64,000 bases of DNA, from positions 174,012-238,011 of the forward strand of contig KN805401.1 in the NCBI GenBank assembly GCA_000818945.1, in the 5' to 3' direction. The translations under genes were made by a program, and so were the position numbers. This stretch comes from Schizochytrium sp. CCTCC M209059. Its lineage: Eukaryota > Sar > Bigyra > Thraustochytrida > Thraustochytriidae. Shown in pieces: positions 39,540 through 52,237 of the stretch; the stretch's first letter is position 1, and each line of letters starts with the position of its first letter. The notes under the pieces were generated by a model. That model was not told the origin of the DNA, made no database searches, and saw only the letters and a program-made list of their open reading frames with translations.

Positions 39540-39847
39540 TTGCACTAACGCTTTGACGGAGTCTTCTCTTTTTGTAATCCGACTTTTGGTGAGGGATGCT
39601 GCAGCCTGCTGCTACTTTCTGCGCGCGAGAGCACGCGCGAGCCAGCTACCCCAGGCACTTAAGGTAGCCAGTCAGTCAGCTTTCGATGTGATCAAATGGT
39701 TGCGCGAGCAAATGAACGACACCCCTTTTCATAAAAAACCGGAAGAAGTCGAAGTCGAAGTCGAACCAAGGTGTGTACCTTGAGGATATTTCCGAGGATG
39801 TCCCCGGGGACCCCTCCGCGGCGAAGTCCAGCCGGGCTGCGGCTCGG
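39540..39847. other. Intergenic region and possible leader of the next gene
   Basis: About 310 bases between two same-strand genes. The frame of the next gene is open back to a GTG at 39773, and an AAG/GTGTGT at ~39770 could be a splice donor, but I cannot place an acceptor. No separate gene is seen. Confidence 0.4.
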
Positions 39848-40999
39848 ATGGACTCCAATGACACCATCAGCCAGTGGCGTGCGAGGACGCGCAGAACCGG
39901 GCGCAAAGGAGCAGCGGGGCTTGGCCCCTCTTCACCGTCCTACGCCGGCGCACTGAGACTTTTGAAGCAGAAGGAGAGGAGACGCTTTGCCAGTCCCAAA
40001 GGCGATCGTTCGGTTGCGACCATGGAGGCTGAACAGGAGTGCCTCCTTCGCGAGGAGAGACAAAGATTTGCGCGCATAAAGCGCGAGTCGAATCGAATGC
40101 GCAAGGCTCGCGCTAAACCCCGGGTTGCCCATGTTGACGTCGAGGCGCATCCGTTTTGTGAGGCACGTCAGCGCAACGACCTGAAGGAGATGCGGCGCGA
40201 AGGACGTAGACGCGCTCTTGAGAAGGCTGGACCTGCGGCACGGGACTACCGACCAAAGATTCCCGATCACCCCGGACAACGCCTTCGTAATGCTCTTCAC
40301 GAGACTTTGCAGCTTGCTGCAGATGAAAGTGGAATTGAAGACTCCTCTAAATCTCGACAAAAAGTTAGAGCCTCACCATCAAACTTCGATGCTTTACACG
40401 TCCGTCTTAAGTCGCCGAGCTTTGGTCATCGCCCCGGTTCTGCTTCACGAATGGCTGACCCTTTGGGCGTGGCAGCACGTGGAGATAGCGAGAAGGAGAA
40501 AAATTGGAATGGATTTACTCTCGGAAAGGCTTCAGGCTCGGTTGGCCTCGTGAGCGCGGACGATCTGCATCGCCTTGTTCATGCGGCACCCAGGAATCAG
40601 AAACAGGCTGAATACAAGCACGCAGGCGCCTGCATGCCTAGGAAACGTTCTATTCGGAAAGAATCGGTCGCGCTTCCACCCCGAGAGGGGAATGTCGCCT
40701 CTGCCGCACCGGTCCCTTGGTTTGATCGTGTCATTTTGCCCGAGATGGAGCGCTTACAGACAGGCAAACGCCCGCACAAGCCAGAGGTGAACGCTGTTTT
40801 GGGCGCTGATACAATGAAGTTTGATCGCGATGATCGCTTCAGGCTTCACCGACAGGCAACGAGTCGCCGTGCAGCTGGTCATAGTGAGCACCCATTTTGT
40901 CTTCTCCGCCAGCGTCAGGACCATATCCAATGCTCCGTGGATAACTCTACACACAATTTTCGCACAGGCGCTGCGCTGGAAAGGCCAGCGCCCATTTAG
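39848..40999 (+). CDS. Basic protein of unknown function with two HPFCxxRQRxD motifs
   Basis: A 383-residue protein rich in Arg, Lys, Ala and Ser, with no membrane segment and no recognised domain. The motif HPFC-x2-RQR-x-D occurs twice: near residue ~101 (HPFCEARQRND), within a charged helical stretch, and again about 30 residues from the C-terminus (HPFCLLRQRQD). A helical Arg/Glu-rich segment lies at ~40-85, and a second run (LKEMRREGRRRALEKA) follows the first motif. I chose ATG 39848, the first ATG in the frame. Upstream residues depend on a GTG start or an unplaced exon. Composition and repeated motif hint at a structural or nucleic-acid/cytoskeleton-associated protein, but this is only a guess. 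Confidence 0.65.
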   Translation: MDSNDTISQWRARTRRTGRKGAAGLGPSSPSYAGALRLLKQKERRRFASPKGDRSVATMEAEQECLLREERQRFARIKRESNRMRKARAKPRVAHVDVEAHPFCEARQRNDLKEMRREGRRRALEKAGPAARDYRPKIPDHPGQRLRNALHETLQLAADESGIEDSSKSRQKVRASPSNFDALHVRLKSPSFGHRPGSASRMADPLGVAARGDSEKEKNWNGFTLGKASGSVGLVSADDLHRLVHAAPRNQKQAEYKHAGACMPRKRSIRKESVALPPREGNVASAAPVPWFDRVILPEMERLQTGKRPHKPEVNAVLGADTMKFDRDDRFRLHRQATSRRAAGHSEHPFCLLRQRQDHIQCSVDNSTHNFRTGAALERPAPI

Positions 41000-42177
41000 C
41001 TCGCAATTTTCTTTTTGATGTAATTTCTAAAAACTATGTCTCTTGCGCTTGTTCTTTTACTGGCCCCCCGATGAGGGAAATGGGGGAGCGTACGGGCTTT
41101 CGAATCGACAGGCGTTCTTAGAGCAATACAAAGACGCGCATTTGCTCCTTCAGTGTTCTCTCGCCTTCGGCCCCTCAATCTAGATGCAATGCACAGCGAC
41201 ATTTTGACAGTTAGCCCCCTTCCCCTCGCCGGCCACGTAGGACGGCGGGCGCCTATGTCTTCCCAAGTATACCATTCTCTATTCCCCCTCTACGTAAGCA
41301 TTCCGGATGTGGACAACATCGAGAGAGGGCCCAGGCCGTGACTTCCGAGGCCGTTCCTGTTCATGTCGTGATTTGTCCAACATGATCCTCCCCCGGCTGG
41401 CCCGAATGGTATCCGCGTTCCTCGGCATCAAGCTGGTTAAAGAGATGCAGAGCAAGCACGGCATCTCGCCATGCCATCCATGCTGTGCAGTGCCGCGTAG
41501 AAGCGGAGGCCGTTCCCGCTCGCATCCGCGTCGTTGGTGCCATCGATCTGTGCCCCTGTCCTCGGTTCATTTCCGAGGCCGCCCATACATTCCTTCATTC
41601 ACTGGCAATTGCATCGCGAAGATGTTCTCGTTTTCCGGCGCCGGCGCCGCGACAAGCGAAAGAAGGCAAGCAGCAGCAGAGCGCGAACTCGCGACCCGCG
41701 GCTGCCGGCTGCGAGAGACGCAGGGCGCGCGGCATTTGATTTGAACGCAGGAGCCCCGAGCGCGAAGAGCCCGCCCTCGCGAGCGCGCGGAGCGCTCCGA
41801 GGAAGAGCAGCTGCTGCGGCGGCGGCGAGAGGAGGCGAGGCCGGGCGAGGCAGCGCGGACCTGCGCGACGCCACAGCGGGCTGCGACGTCTCCGCTGGCG
41901 CTGCAAGCCCGGGAGTGGGAACGACGTCGGGCTGCGTTCCTTGAGCGCTCTCCGGCCAATCCCACGTACGAGAGCGGACCCGGGCTCCTGTCGGGCTCTG
42001 ACGTGGTCGTTGGGTGATCTCCAACAAGTACTTCGAACGACGCGCCGCGCTGTTCCCCTGTTTCGCGAGAACGACGTAGCTGAGCGTGCGAAAGAGCAGC
42101 GGCTGAAGGAACCGTCTTGATTGGTTTTATTCGCGCTATATTTTTTTCATATCCCAGGTTGGGCTTCGGGGAGAGAG
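41000..42177. other. Intergenic region upstream of the HECT ligase gene
   Basis: About 1.2 kb with no convincing gene. The stretch at 41600-41950 is very GC-rich and open in several frames on both strands, typical of composition artefact. A frame at 41307-41744 (+) was considered and rejected. The region presumably contains the ligase promoter. The ligase frame is open to a TTG at 42121, just before its ATG. Confidence 0.5.
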
Positions 42178-45100
42178 ATGGATCTCATCAGTAGTCTCGA
42201 GGACCTCGAGGATGAAGGTACCCTCGTCGAGGTCCTCAGGGAGGTGAGCAGCGTCCTGACCATGGGTCAAACGGACATGCGGACGCAGCCGCTGGTACCT
42301 TGCCTATTGCGCATCGTTCAACAGTGTCAACGTACGCCCGAGGCAGTCTTGCTCGCTGCACGATCGCTGAATATGATCCTTGACATGGAGCCGCGCATGA
42401 CGCGCATTGTCGTGAACGAGCAAGGCCTCCCCATTCTCTGCGATAAACTGCTGTCTTTTCAAGATTTCGAGGTCGCCGAACAATGCTTGAACTGTCTGCA
42501 CTTTATCGCACAAAACGATCATCGGGACACATCTGCGCAGCTTCTTTCGCTCCTTCGCGCCGGAGGCATGCACGCTTGTACAGCTTTTTTCGACTTCTTT
42601 CCCAAACACATGCAGATCAAGGCTCTCACGACAGTGTGTAAAGTCTGCAAGCACGTCTGCGACGATACGAAAGATCGCGCCCACGTTTCCGACGCCTCTT
42701 ACGTACTACAGGTTCTGCCAGCTTTGCACAAATGTCTCTCGAGCGCCGATGATGACCAAATTTTGCGCCTCGTATGCACGGCCCTCTGGACGCTCGTAGA
42801 GAGATATGAGAAAGACTATTCACGCGAGGACCTGCGCAAGTCGCGCGCTGGCCACGATGACAAACCCCGCAGCAACGGCAAGGCTCCGAAGAAAGGCAAT
42901 CGGAAACGCCGCGGAAAACGCAAAGATAAGCTGCACGGCTGGCAGCGTGTTATGATTCGCGAGATTGTTCCAGACGCAGTCTCCAGCAAGCTTGTTGGCT
43001 TTGCCCATGGAGAAGCCGACGGTGGCGGCGGCGGCGGCGGCTCCGAGAGCGCTGATGCCAAATTGGACTCGGATCTACTTTCGCTCGTCATGCGCACGCT
43101 GGCATGCACGGCACGCGCAGACGCAACCCGCGTGCTCACCCTCGTGCAAAAAGGCATTCTCGAGTTCATCTCGGGCCGTCTCGAGCTCGTGAGTAGCCGG
43201 GATATGCCCCCGACACCTGAAGGTGCTGCATCCAACACTGCCGCGCCGGATGCAAACAGGACGTTAGGAAAGCTACGCAGAATGGAGCACGACCTCGCGG
43301 ATACGCTCGAGCTCGCATCAGCTCTTTTCCTTGAAATGCCCGGTCGCGAGGTCCTCTGCGACGAAGATGCCATGACCGCTCTCTTCACAGCAACAAACGA
43401 GGTCTCGAGCTCCTCACAGCAGGGCGACAGGGCGCACTTTCGCTCCACAAATGGAATCGATGGACTTTGGGGCTCTGTCTCCGTGAGTCTGCCGTCTCTC
43501 CCCGAGCAAAGTCGAGCGATCCGCGCGGCGCAGCTTGGTGACGCTCGTGAGAGCCGCGAGGACTCTCTCGATGGTGGCGAGGCCCAGGACTCCTTCTCTT
43601 CTCGGCATGGCGCTTCCGAGACGAACGATGGAGCCGAGGCTGGCGCTGCTGCGACCGCCGCCGCTGCCGCTGCCGCTGCAGAGGCAGGCATTTGGGCCTG
43701 TCCAACTTGTACATACCATAACCCAGTGAGCCAAACATCATGCGAAATGTGTGGTCAAGTTTGTCCGGAGATCTCGCAACGCGCCGCAACTGCCAAACCA
43801 GACTCGCGTCCTACAGTGGAGTCCCTCATGGGTCAAGATGATGCTTCCAACGCTGCATCATCTTCTCTATGGGATGTGTACATGGATCAACCCGCCTTAG
43901 CAGAGCACTGCTACTCGACGCTTGCGGGCCGTCTTCTCAAGGTCGCAACAGAGTCGAGCATGCCCGGGTCCCGCGCACACGCTCTTGAAGTGTATGGTGG
44001 ACTTGTGCTGGGATTGCCCTCGGATTCGGTCCTAGACCTTCGACGGACGACGCTAAACCGCAGCATGGGAGCTTTCGCGTCCGCATTGACATCCAACGAC
44101 GTGGACCTTGTGCGTACCTCTCTGCGATGTCTGGTCATTGATCTTTGGCGAGTTCCGATTCAGGCCTTTCGTCGAATCGTTGGTCGCGAGGGCCTCGTAC
44201 CGCGACTCCGTCTGCTCACCAAAGCGCATGGCTCCGAAGCGATTCCAGCGCTCGCTACCACAGTCTTGCGCAGATTGCACACGTTACAAGGTGAACCTTG
44301 CGACCACCCCAAGACGGCTCCGTGCGAGGTCTGCTCGCCCACCGCAGAGAGCGAAGTTCTCCTTGCGCTTGGCGAGCTCGTGAGCCAGCTTTCCGAACTT
44401 GCCGAGTGCTCGACCAAGTTCCTGGAAAATACCGGAAAAGAAGAAGAGAGCATTCCTCGTGACGCGATGCAAGAGTCCTGCTTTTCTTCGGAAGAGGAAG
44501 ACGACGACAACGACAATGAGGATGGGTCTGGCGTCTTTCTCGGAGGAGAGGCCGCGGCAACTTCTGCCACCTCCTCGTCCTCCTCGTCCTCGTCCTCCTC
44601 TGCATTGTCACGCCGGCAACAAGACCGCGCAGAGGCCAACGCGGGAGGCGCGGACGCGAGTGGACAAAGCGAAGGGCTTTCCAAGAGCCGAGGCAAAGCT
44701 CGAGGCAAGGGGCGACGGAAGCGTCGAAGCATGAGCCAGCCTGCAACAGCAAAGGGAAGGAGCTCGAAACGCACCAAGAGCCGTACGCATCCTGCAGCCG
44801 GAGAAGCAGCCAGTCTTTCATCAAACCCCGAAGACCTGGGGACCCTGCCAGAGCAAGACATGCATCAGCACGAGCTAACGCGAGGCTCAGATCAGCGGGA
44901 GAACCGGCAAATGCAGGCGCAACAGCAGCCGGCGACAAAGCGCCGTCGTTTGTTTTCGCCCGTGAACCACATGGATGCCTGTGGAATCATCTTTAACGGC
45001 GCTCAGGAGGAACGAATGCAGGACAAGATTGCAAGTGCCATGGTGAAAGCGCTCGAGTCTCTCAAGAGGATCTTTGCCTCCGAGGATGGCGTCACCTCGT

Positions 45101-48100
45101 TTGAAATGCGAAGTGCTGGCATGGCGACTGTTCTAGCTCGCGTGTTGTCAACGACGCCTGGTCGCAAGGCTTTTTCCCGCGTCTTTGCTGCAAGTGATAC
45201 AGCGGGACCGATGCAATATCTCACTGAAAAACTCTTTGACGTTCTGAATGATGAGGACGACTTTGATGTCCGTCTTCTCGGCAGCTCAGTTGAGAGACTC
45301 TGCAAACCCGAGTACGTCGTGGTGCGACCCAGCGACGCCATTCGCAAGAGCGCAGAGCTGGCTTGCGAAGATGCCGCTCGGGCGATTCTGTCTCGCTTCC
45401 ATGTTCCTCCCGAGGAGACCAAGGGCGTGCTGATTGAGGCTAAATCCGAGGTGGACGAGCTGGACAGCCATTTTCTTCTCGAACCTCTTGTCTGCGTTCA
45501 CGACGTGCTCTCTGCATGTTCCAAGGGCTTTTCTACCAAGTACCGGCACATTGTGCATCGGGCGCAGCTTGCAGCACTTCATTTCGTGGCTACATTTTAC
45601 ACTACGACCTTGTGTGTCGGCGACTTAGTTGTAAGATCTGGCGAGAATCCTCTGCTCGGCTGCGAAAAGAATGCTTCACACGACAACACCTGCGTGGGTA
45701 TTGTCATTGCGATACTGCCTGGAGGAGCCTCGAAAGCTTGCGAAGCATCACCTCCGCGCTCGCAGAAAAGCCTTTGCGCGGAACTACGTCGCGGACAACA
45801 AGTTTGCGTGTTGTGGCCAATGTCCCCAAGCGTGGAGGTCTTTGTCCTCGAGTCCTCGGACAAGCCGCAGCCTCTTCGTCGTGTGCAAAAGACCTGTGCC
45901 GCCGGCATTGAGCTCGACCCTGGCGAGGTGAGCATGTGGAGGGTCTCCCTTGCGCCGGGGATTTCTGCGGAGCTTCTCATCCAACAGAGACGCTGGGTCC
46001 GCGTCGAAGTGCGCGAGGCGTTCTTTGTGCAAGCACTTGGGTGCCGGGCTCTCAAGCTTGCGTCATCAGAGGCTAGCCCAAGGCGATTCCGAGGTAGTGG
46101 CACGAATGATTCTTCTGAGGGACCCGAAGAGGAATATAGTGAGTGGGTTCTCGAGACTTCGGAACGTCTTGCCCCGCGGGGCAGCAAAGCTCGCTACTCC
46201 AAGGTCATACCAAGCACATGCGCAAGTATATTCGAGCGCGATGCGCTCATGATTGCCTCGCAAAAGCTGCCTTCCTGGGATAGTCTTGCGATTGGCGATG
46301 CTATCGATATGCTGGATGTTGTGCATGGCTGGTTTTCTGCCGTCGTGCTTGCCTTTGGCGAGTCCAAGGTTATTGTGGGTGCTCCAGAAGCAAGGCAAGA
46401 TTCCTCTTTCGTACTCGTGCGCAACCTCGAAATGGATGCTTTGGAAGGTTTGCGCTGGGTCTCACGTTCTCAAGTTCAGGCTTTGGACAGACTATTTGCT
46501 CGAACGGCTTGTGAAGCTGATCCAGCAGAAAACACGAACGGCGACACTCTTATCTTGCCTTTTGCTAGAGGAAATAGCAGTGGGAATTCTCGGAACACCG
46601 CCAGGGATACGAGTACAGGCAGTAGCAGCAGTAGCAAGAACAGTCTAGACGATGGCGACGATGATGATGATGGCGACGATGACGACGACGATGACGATGA
46701 CGATGATGACAACGGCGAGGACGATGACAACAACGACAAGGATAACGATGATGATGATGATGATGATGGCGATGATGATAATGATGACGACGACAAGGAC
46801 GAGGATAACAATCGCGGTCTCAGACGAAGCAAGAGGAGCAACTCCAGGAGCAGCTCGAGTCGCACAACACGGTCCATGGCTCGCGACGTACAACTTTCCG
46901 AGTCATCCTCTACCCGCAAGGGACGAGCAGGAAGGTCGAAAAAGAACAAGACGAAGCAATTGATGCTGCAGCAGCAAACAAAGAACAAGAAGAAGAACAA
47001 GAAGAAGGGCTCCCAGGATGCGAGTGTGAGCGTAAAGGAGCGGCCTTTGTCGCGTCGAGACCAGGCGATGCAAGACACGATGGCCTTTGTGCATGCCGTC
47101 TCCTCGACACGAGCTATACGCACACTTGATCCCATCAAGGAGGATATGCGAACCTTTGGAGCGCAGGTTTGTTTTGGCATTCATGTTGGAAAGCGGTCTG
47201 ACTTCTTTGTTTCAGCACGTGTCATCTGCCCCGCCATCGAGGGAGACGCGGCGATGTGTGTGCTTCTCTGCGACAACTCTTGCGTGGTTCGTCACGTACC
47301 GGCAAAGGCTGTGTACCCATTGTCCGCCGCGGCACGCGACAAAATCATTTCCTTGGACCATCTGAAACGAATTGCGCAGCGCGACAAGACGTTTTGGTCA
47401 AGGCTCGAGCTTGAAGTGTCTTCAAGCTTTCACGATGACGCTCCTCTGGAGAGAGTCCGGCGTCTGAAGGGCCTTTGGCGGTCCAAGATTGGCAAAGGCG
47501 CAGCGAAGTCGGCGCGTGCGAGCAATGATGAGCCATCCGCATCCATTCTCGATGCAGAACGTGCAAAAAACAAGGTGCCCGTTGGAGATGCCAAAAGTGC
47601 GAGTGAGCTGCTCGCGCTCGTTGATTCCCTGGTCCCCCTACCATTATCCCCAGGGCGGCGGCAAGCGCGTCGTGGCGGTGATGGTGGGGACGAAGGCGAT
47701 AGTGGAGGAGCTTCTGCTGCTGTAGGGTCTCTTCTTCGCAGCCCAGTCCCACTCGCGGTCCAAGCAAACCTGCTTTGCTCAGGTGCGATCGACGCTTCTC
47801 ACTTGCCCTCGAAAAGCGCTGCGACGCAGCATGAGAGCACTCAGCATGAGAGCAGACGTTCGCATGGCACGCTACAGAGAATGTATGGTTCTGAATCAAG
47901 ACGCCGATACGAGCGTCTCGATGGGTCTGCTATTACTTCATCGTACTCCCGAATGTACTCGCGAGCTGGCCGTCATACAAGTCGACACTATTTGGGGGAA
48001 AGGCACGCGCATCATCACCACCGGTATGCCCGACTTCATGCAGTGCGTGTGATGGGGACGCCGCACGAGCCCGTTCTTCTCGGAGACCTCGTCCCTCAGC

Positions 48101-49689
48101 ATTCTCCACAGGGCCCGGAGTCTGAGGACGCTGGGGCGACCATGATGGAGACGGAACACTCGGGAAGTGGTCAGGATTCAAGCGACGAGTCAGCGCCGTT
48201 GGAACTCATGAGCGCGCGCGATCCCGCTTGGGCCTTGAACGAGAATCAAATGCTCTTGGAGGCTCTCGAAGCGCTTCGCCGCCGGCGCAAGAAGCGAGAG
48301 CAAGAGGAGGCATTGGCCCATGGGCCTCGGCGAATCGTGCTCACTCGAGATGTGGGCCACGCAAAGCGATGGGCCGGCGATGAGGATATCCGATACGATT
48401 GGGTTTCGAGCCCCGCGAGTAGGCGGCGGGAGAATGCACTCAGAATGATCTCGTCCAAAGGAGGAATTGTATCCATCAGCGGCCATGCTCACGCCAAGGC
48501 AGACGGCGTCATTAGCATCGAGTCTCATTTCCCCTCGATTACGGTTCAAGGAGCATGGATTACGAGCGGCAAATGGTACTACGAAGTGGAGGTTCTCCAG
48601 GGAGGATTAGCTCAGATTGGCTGGGCGTCGGTTTTCTTCAGCCCTGAAGATGCCAAGGGCATCGGTTGTGGTGATGACCAACACAGTTGGGCATTTGATG
48701 GCAGTCGGCTCAAGCGGTGGAACGTCGATTCCCACGATTGGGGCAAGGCGTGGTCGCGTAATGATGTGATTGGGTGCGAGATTGACGTGGACGCCTTGCG
48801 CAAGGTTGCAACAATGCGTTTCTCGTTCAACGGGTCCTTTGAGCGTCCAATGGGTACCGCTTTTGAGAATGTTCCATTCAGTGGGCCTGCACTTTACCCT
48901 GTTGTCACATTCAACAGCTCTTTTCGTTGCCGTTTGCGCTGGCGACGCGAGGAACTCAAACGTCTTCCCGAAGGATCGCTTCCAATCGCTGAGGCTGTGG
49001 TCCGGCCTCTGAGCAATGCGCAAGGGCCATCCGCGACTGACAGTCTGGGCGGTGACAACTCCCCTGTTGTCGTGACACGCCCTCGCAGAGTGTCTAGTTC
49101 CCGTAGCATGCAGGACGCCTTTGACGATGTGGCTGAGGCGGATGGCGCTGATGCAGTGCTCAAGCTCTTGGCAGAGCTATCTCGCGTGCAGACACGAAGT
49201 GCCTTTGGTGTTTTCAAGCATCGTGGGGACGCGCTTCACAGTCAAAAACTCACGCAAAAATTGGTTCTTCAAATTCAGGATATGGTGTCTGTGTGCACGA
49301 ACTCGCTGCCGGATTGGGTCTGGGAGCTCGCCACGCAGTACAAGTTCCTCGTACCTCTCGAGGCACGTATGTTGCTCTTCGAAAGTGCTTCTTTTGGCGT
49401 CACACGGTCAGTTGAACGTCTTCAGGAGGGACGTCGTGAGCAACCATCCGCAGGACGACCTATGCCTGCTCGACGTTTGTCAAATGCGCATGCAAGCATG
49501 GACAGGCGTCCTTCGCTTTCCAACAGCGGCGCAAGAGGGCGTTCTGGATCTTCTGCTCGAAATATCCGTGCTCGTGATCAGGAGCGGGATGAGGATCAAG
49601 ACGAAGAAGATGGCAACAGCCAGCTTTCTGAAACTCGCCGAGAGGTCGATGGCAATGAAGACGTTAGCGATGATGATGGCGACGACGAT

Positions 49690-49732
<43 letters not shown>

Positions 49733-51762
49733 ATGATGATGATAACGATGATGACGATGACAATGATGACGACGACGACGACGACGACGATGATGGTGAA
49801 GGTGATGACGATGATGACGATGGCGATGATCTGAACGAGAATAGCGAGGGCAAGAAATGCCCTGGCGACAATGAGAAGGAGGTGCAGGAGGCCAACCAAA
49901 AGACCTCCACGTTGGAGGTTCACGGAAACAAGCCTACTCACACTGACAATCAAGAAGAAAGCGAGTCCATGCGCTCAGTAAGTGATGGAAACAGGTCTGT
50001 ACAAATAGCGTGGCGACGTGCGCAGGGCCGATCAACGCAAAAGAGTGGATGGCGCATCGTGCCGAATATTCCGAGCAGCCATGGGCAGCTTGGTGCTTTG
50101 AAGCGCCAAAAAGCCGTCGTCCCGCGCGATCGTGTGCTCGAGGCTGCAATGTACCTTATCGGGCATGAGTCAGCCTCTAGCTACATGCTTGCCGTGGAGT
50201 TCACGGGTGAGATTGGTCATGGTCTTGGTCCGACGCTCGAATTTTACTCTCTCGTCTGTCGCGAATTGCATCGTGCGGATTTGAAAATTTGGAGACAGCC
50301 GGAGACCTTGGAGCACGAAGGCGGGACAGATAGCTCGAGAGGCTTTGTCTTCAATCCTCTTGGACTGTGGCCCTCTACATTACCTTCAGCAGGGTCCAGC
50401 TCGTCCGGGAACCTTGACGAGCAAACGAAGGGGCAACCTCGGTCCAGGGATGGACCGTCCTCATCTTCATCATCATCATCTTCTTCTTCTTCGTCGTCGT
50501 CGTCGTCGTTGTTGACCTCTGCCTCAACGCCGGCTTTGTCGTCAATGGAGACGCCTCCGGCTGGTCTCGGGAGCAGCATACCCATGGCAGCTGCGATTGC
50601 GGCCGCAACCCCGGGCGCGGCGGTCCTGTCCTCGCCAGCAGTACTTGCAGCTATGCTCAACGCTGCAGGAGGCAGTGGCCATGAGCAAGCGGCTCGTCTG
50701 GGCCTCGGCGTTCCGGCGCAAGGTCTGGATTCATCTGGAGCTTCTGAAGGCTTTGTGCCCGCGGCCATGCGGGCCGGACTGCGTCGGGAGTTCCGCTCTG
50801 CCTCGCGACGACAGGCAGCACTGCCCTCTGAAGTGCGTCTCGATGAGCCGAGCGTCCTCGAGGCTGAGCATTCGCGAGAGCGTGTTCTGACGATCTTCAC
50901 CTTTGTGGGTCGTTTCATCGGCAAGGCGTTGCAAGACAAGCGTCTTTTAGACCTACCTCTTTCGATTCCCCTATGCAAGCTTCTCATTGGCGAGTCCCTC
51001 AAACTGAGCGATGCAGGGCTTGTCGACGAAACATTGGGAAAATCATTCCAGTATTTGCAGGATCTCGCCGACGCTCACGCGCGACTGTCGGCTCGCGCGG
51101 GAGAAGAAGACGCTGACGCCGAGCTTTGCGAGTTGGAAGACACCATTTGCGGTATGTGTATTGACTTTACTGTACCCGGCACAAATGGAGAGGAGTTGGT
51201 CGTCGGCGGTGCGTCAAAGTCGGTCACTGGCGCAAATTTGCAAGAGTATCTTGACTTGGTGTGCAAACGCATCTTACATGATGATGTAGCAGAACAGGTT
51301 CGATGCCTGCGTGAAGGCATCAGTGCGTTCTTCCCTGTCGAGGCCCTTCAAGTCTTTTCCCCTCACGAGCTGCAGTCCCTTCTCTCAGATGGCGACGATG
51401 GGGCCAACTGGGACGCCGAGGTGATTATGGCTAACATTGTATGCAAGCACGGCTACGATGCACGAGCGCGTCAAATCCGAGAGCTCGTTCACGTGCTCTC
51501 CGAGCTAGATGGCTCTGATCGTCGTCTTTTCATGCAGTTCCTTACGGGGTCACCGCGACTTCCCGTGGGTGGCTTTGGGGAGCTACGCCCGCGTCTCACG
51601 GTCGTGCGCAAGAATGTGGCCGATGATCCTGATGGCATTTTGCCGTCATGCAGCACGTGCCAAGTCTATCTCAAGTTGCCTCCTTATTCTTCGCGCGAGG
51701 TCCTCAAGCGACGTTTGCTCCAGGCTGTGCGCGAGGGCCAAGGCCACTTCGCACTCGACTAA
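42178..51762 (+). CDS. HECT E3 ubiquitin ligase, TRIP12/UPL3-like, with RanBP2 zinc finger and SPRY domain
   Basis: A 3,194-residue protein. HECT ligases take ubiquitin from an E2 on a catalytic cysteine and pass it to substrates. The N-terminal ~480 residues are armadillo-like helices resembling TRIP12 and UPL3. Next comes a RanBP2-type zinc finger at ~504-533 (WACPTCTYHN then CEMCG), more armadillo-like sequence, and Ser-rich and basic stretches. An Asp-rich tract lies at ~1490-1543, and a SPRY domain at ~2131-2260 (GKWYYEVEVLQGG, IGWAS, SWAFDG). A second Asp-rich tract is at ~2488-2558, then a HECT domain from ~2650. The HECT end is LPSCSTCQVYLKLPPYSS, with the expected catalytic Cys at 3161, 33 residues from the C-terminus. 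ATG 42178 (MDLISSLEDLED) is preferred to the TTG at 42121. One continuous exon of this size is notable. Confidence 0.88.
46645..46805. repeat. GAC/GAT-rich tract encoding poly-Asp (first)
   Basis: Imperfect GAC/GAT triplets encode an almost pure Asp/Asn tract in the HECT ligase. The opposite strand and shifted frames are open as Val/Ile or Met/Thr runs and are not genes. Confidence 0.9.
49640..49850. repeat. GAC/GAT-rich tract encoding poly-Asp (second)
   Basis: A second, longer imperfect GAC/GAT tract between the SPRY and HECT domains of the ligase encodes about 70 mostly Asp residues. Confidence 0.9.
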
Positions 51763-52237
51763 CACGAACTCTTTCTTACCTATCATACCTAACAAGTTGA
51801 AGGTTTTTTCACTGTAAATCAAATTCTCTAACGAGGAGGGAGCATACGAGCTCTCACGGCCTACAGGGATCAAGCCTAACTTTTGCACATATTGCGACTG
51901 CGAACCACGTGGTTGGCTGGCCAATTCTGTATTCATCTCGTCGAACGCACCGTAGCTTGTAATACTACACTCACCGAGTCGAAAATGGGTTCCGATGAGA
52001 ACGCCACTCATAATTTGCTAGGATACTCGCGCCCTGAGAAAAAGCAAACCAGAAGATACGACGGACTCCCTCGGCGCTGGCGTCGCCTGCGTGTTGGTTG
52101 TTGAGGTTGTGGTGCGGCGGGGGCGCAGAGATTCCTGGGCGCAGACTGTCCCACGCTGTCGAGATCCTCGAGCACCACGCGCAGCGCGAGGTTCTTTCAA
52201 GCGAGCACGTGTGTATACGTACATACCATCGTAGAAA
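51763..52237. other. Intergenic region
   Basis: About 475 bases between two same-strand genes, with a T-rich stretch just after the ligase stop. It presumably contains the ligase 3' end and the promoter of the ankyrin-TIR gene. No gene is seen. Confidence 0.5.

Noticed and set aside
41307..41744. 145-codon plus-strand frame containing MILPRLARMVSAFLGIKLV
   Set aside because: One plausible hydrophobic helix, but the rest is Arg/Ser/Cys-rich, no family is recognised, and the opposite strand is equally open.
46652..46963. Frames of Met/Thr runs (+) and Val/Ile runs (-) over the first poly-Asp tract, with similar ones near 49500-49950
   Set aside because: Triplet repeats are open in every frame. 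The Asp frame is continuous with the HECT ligase and is the real one.
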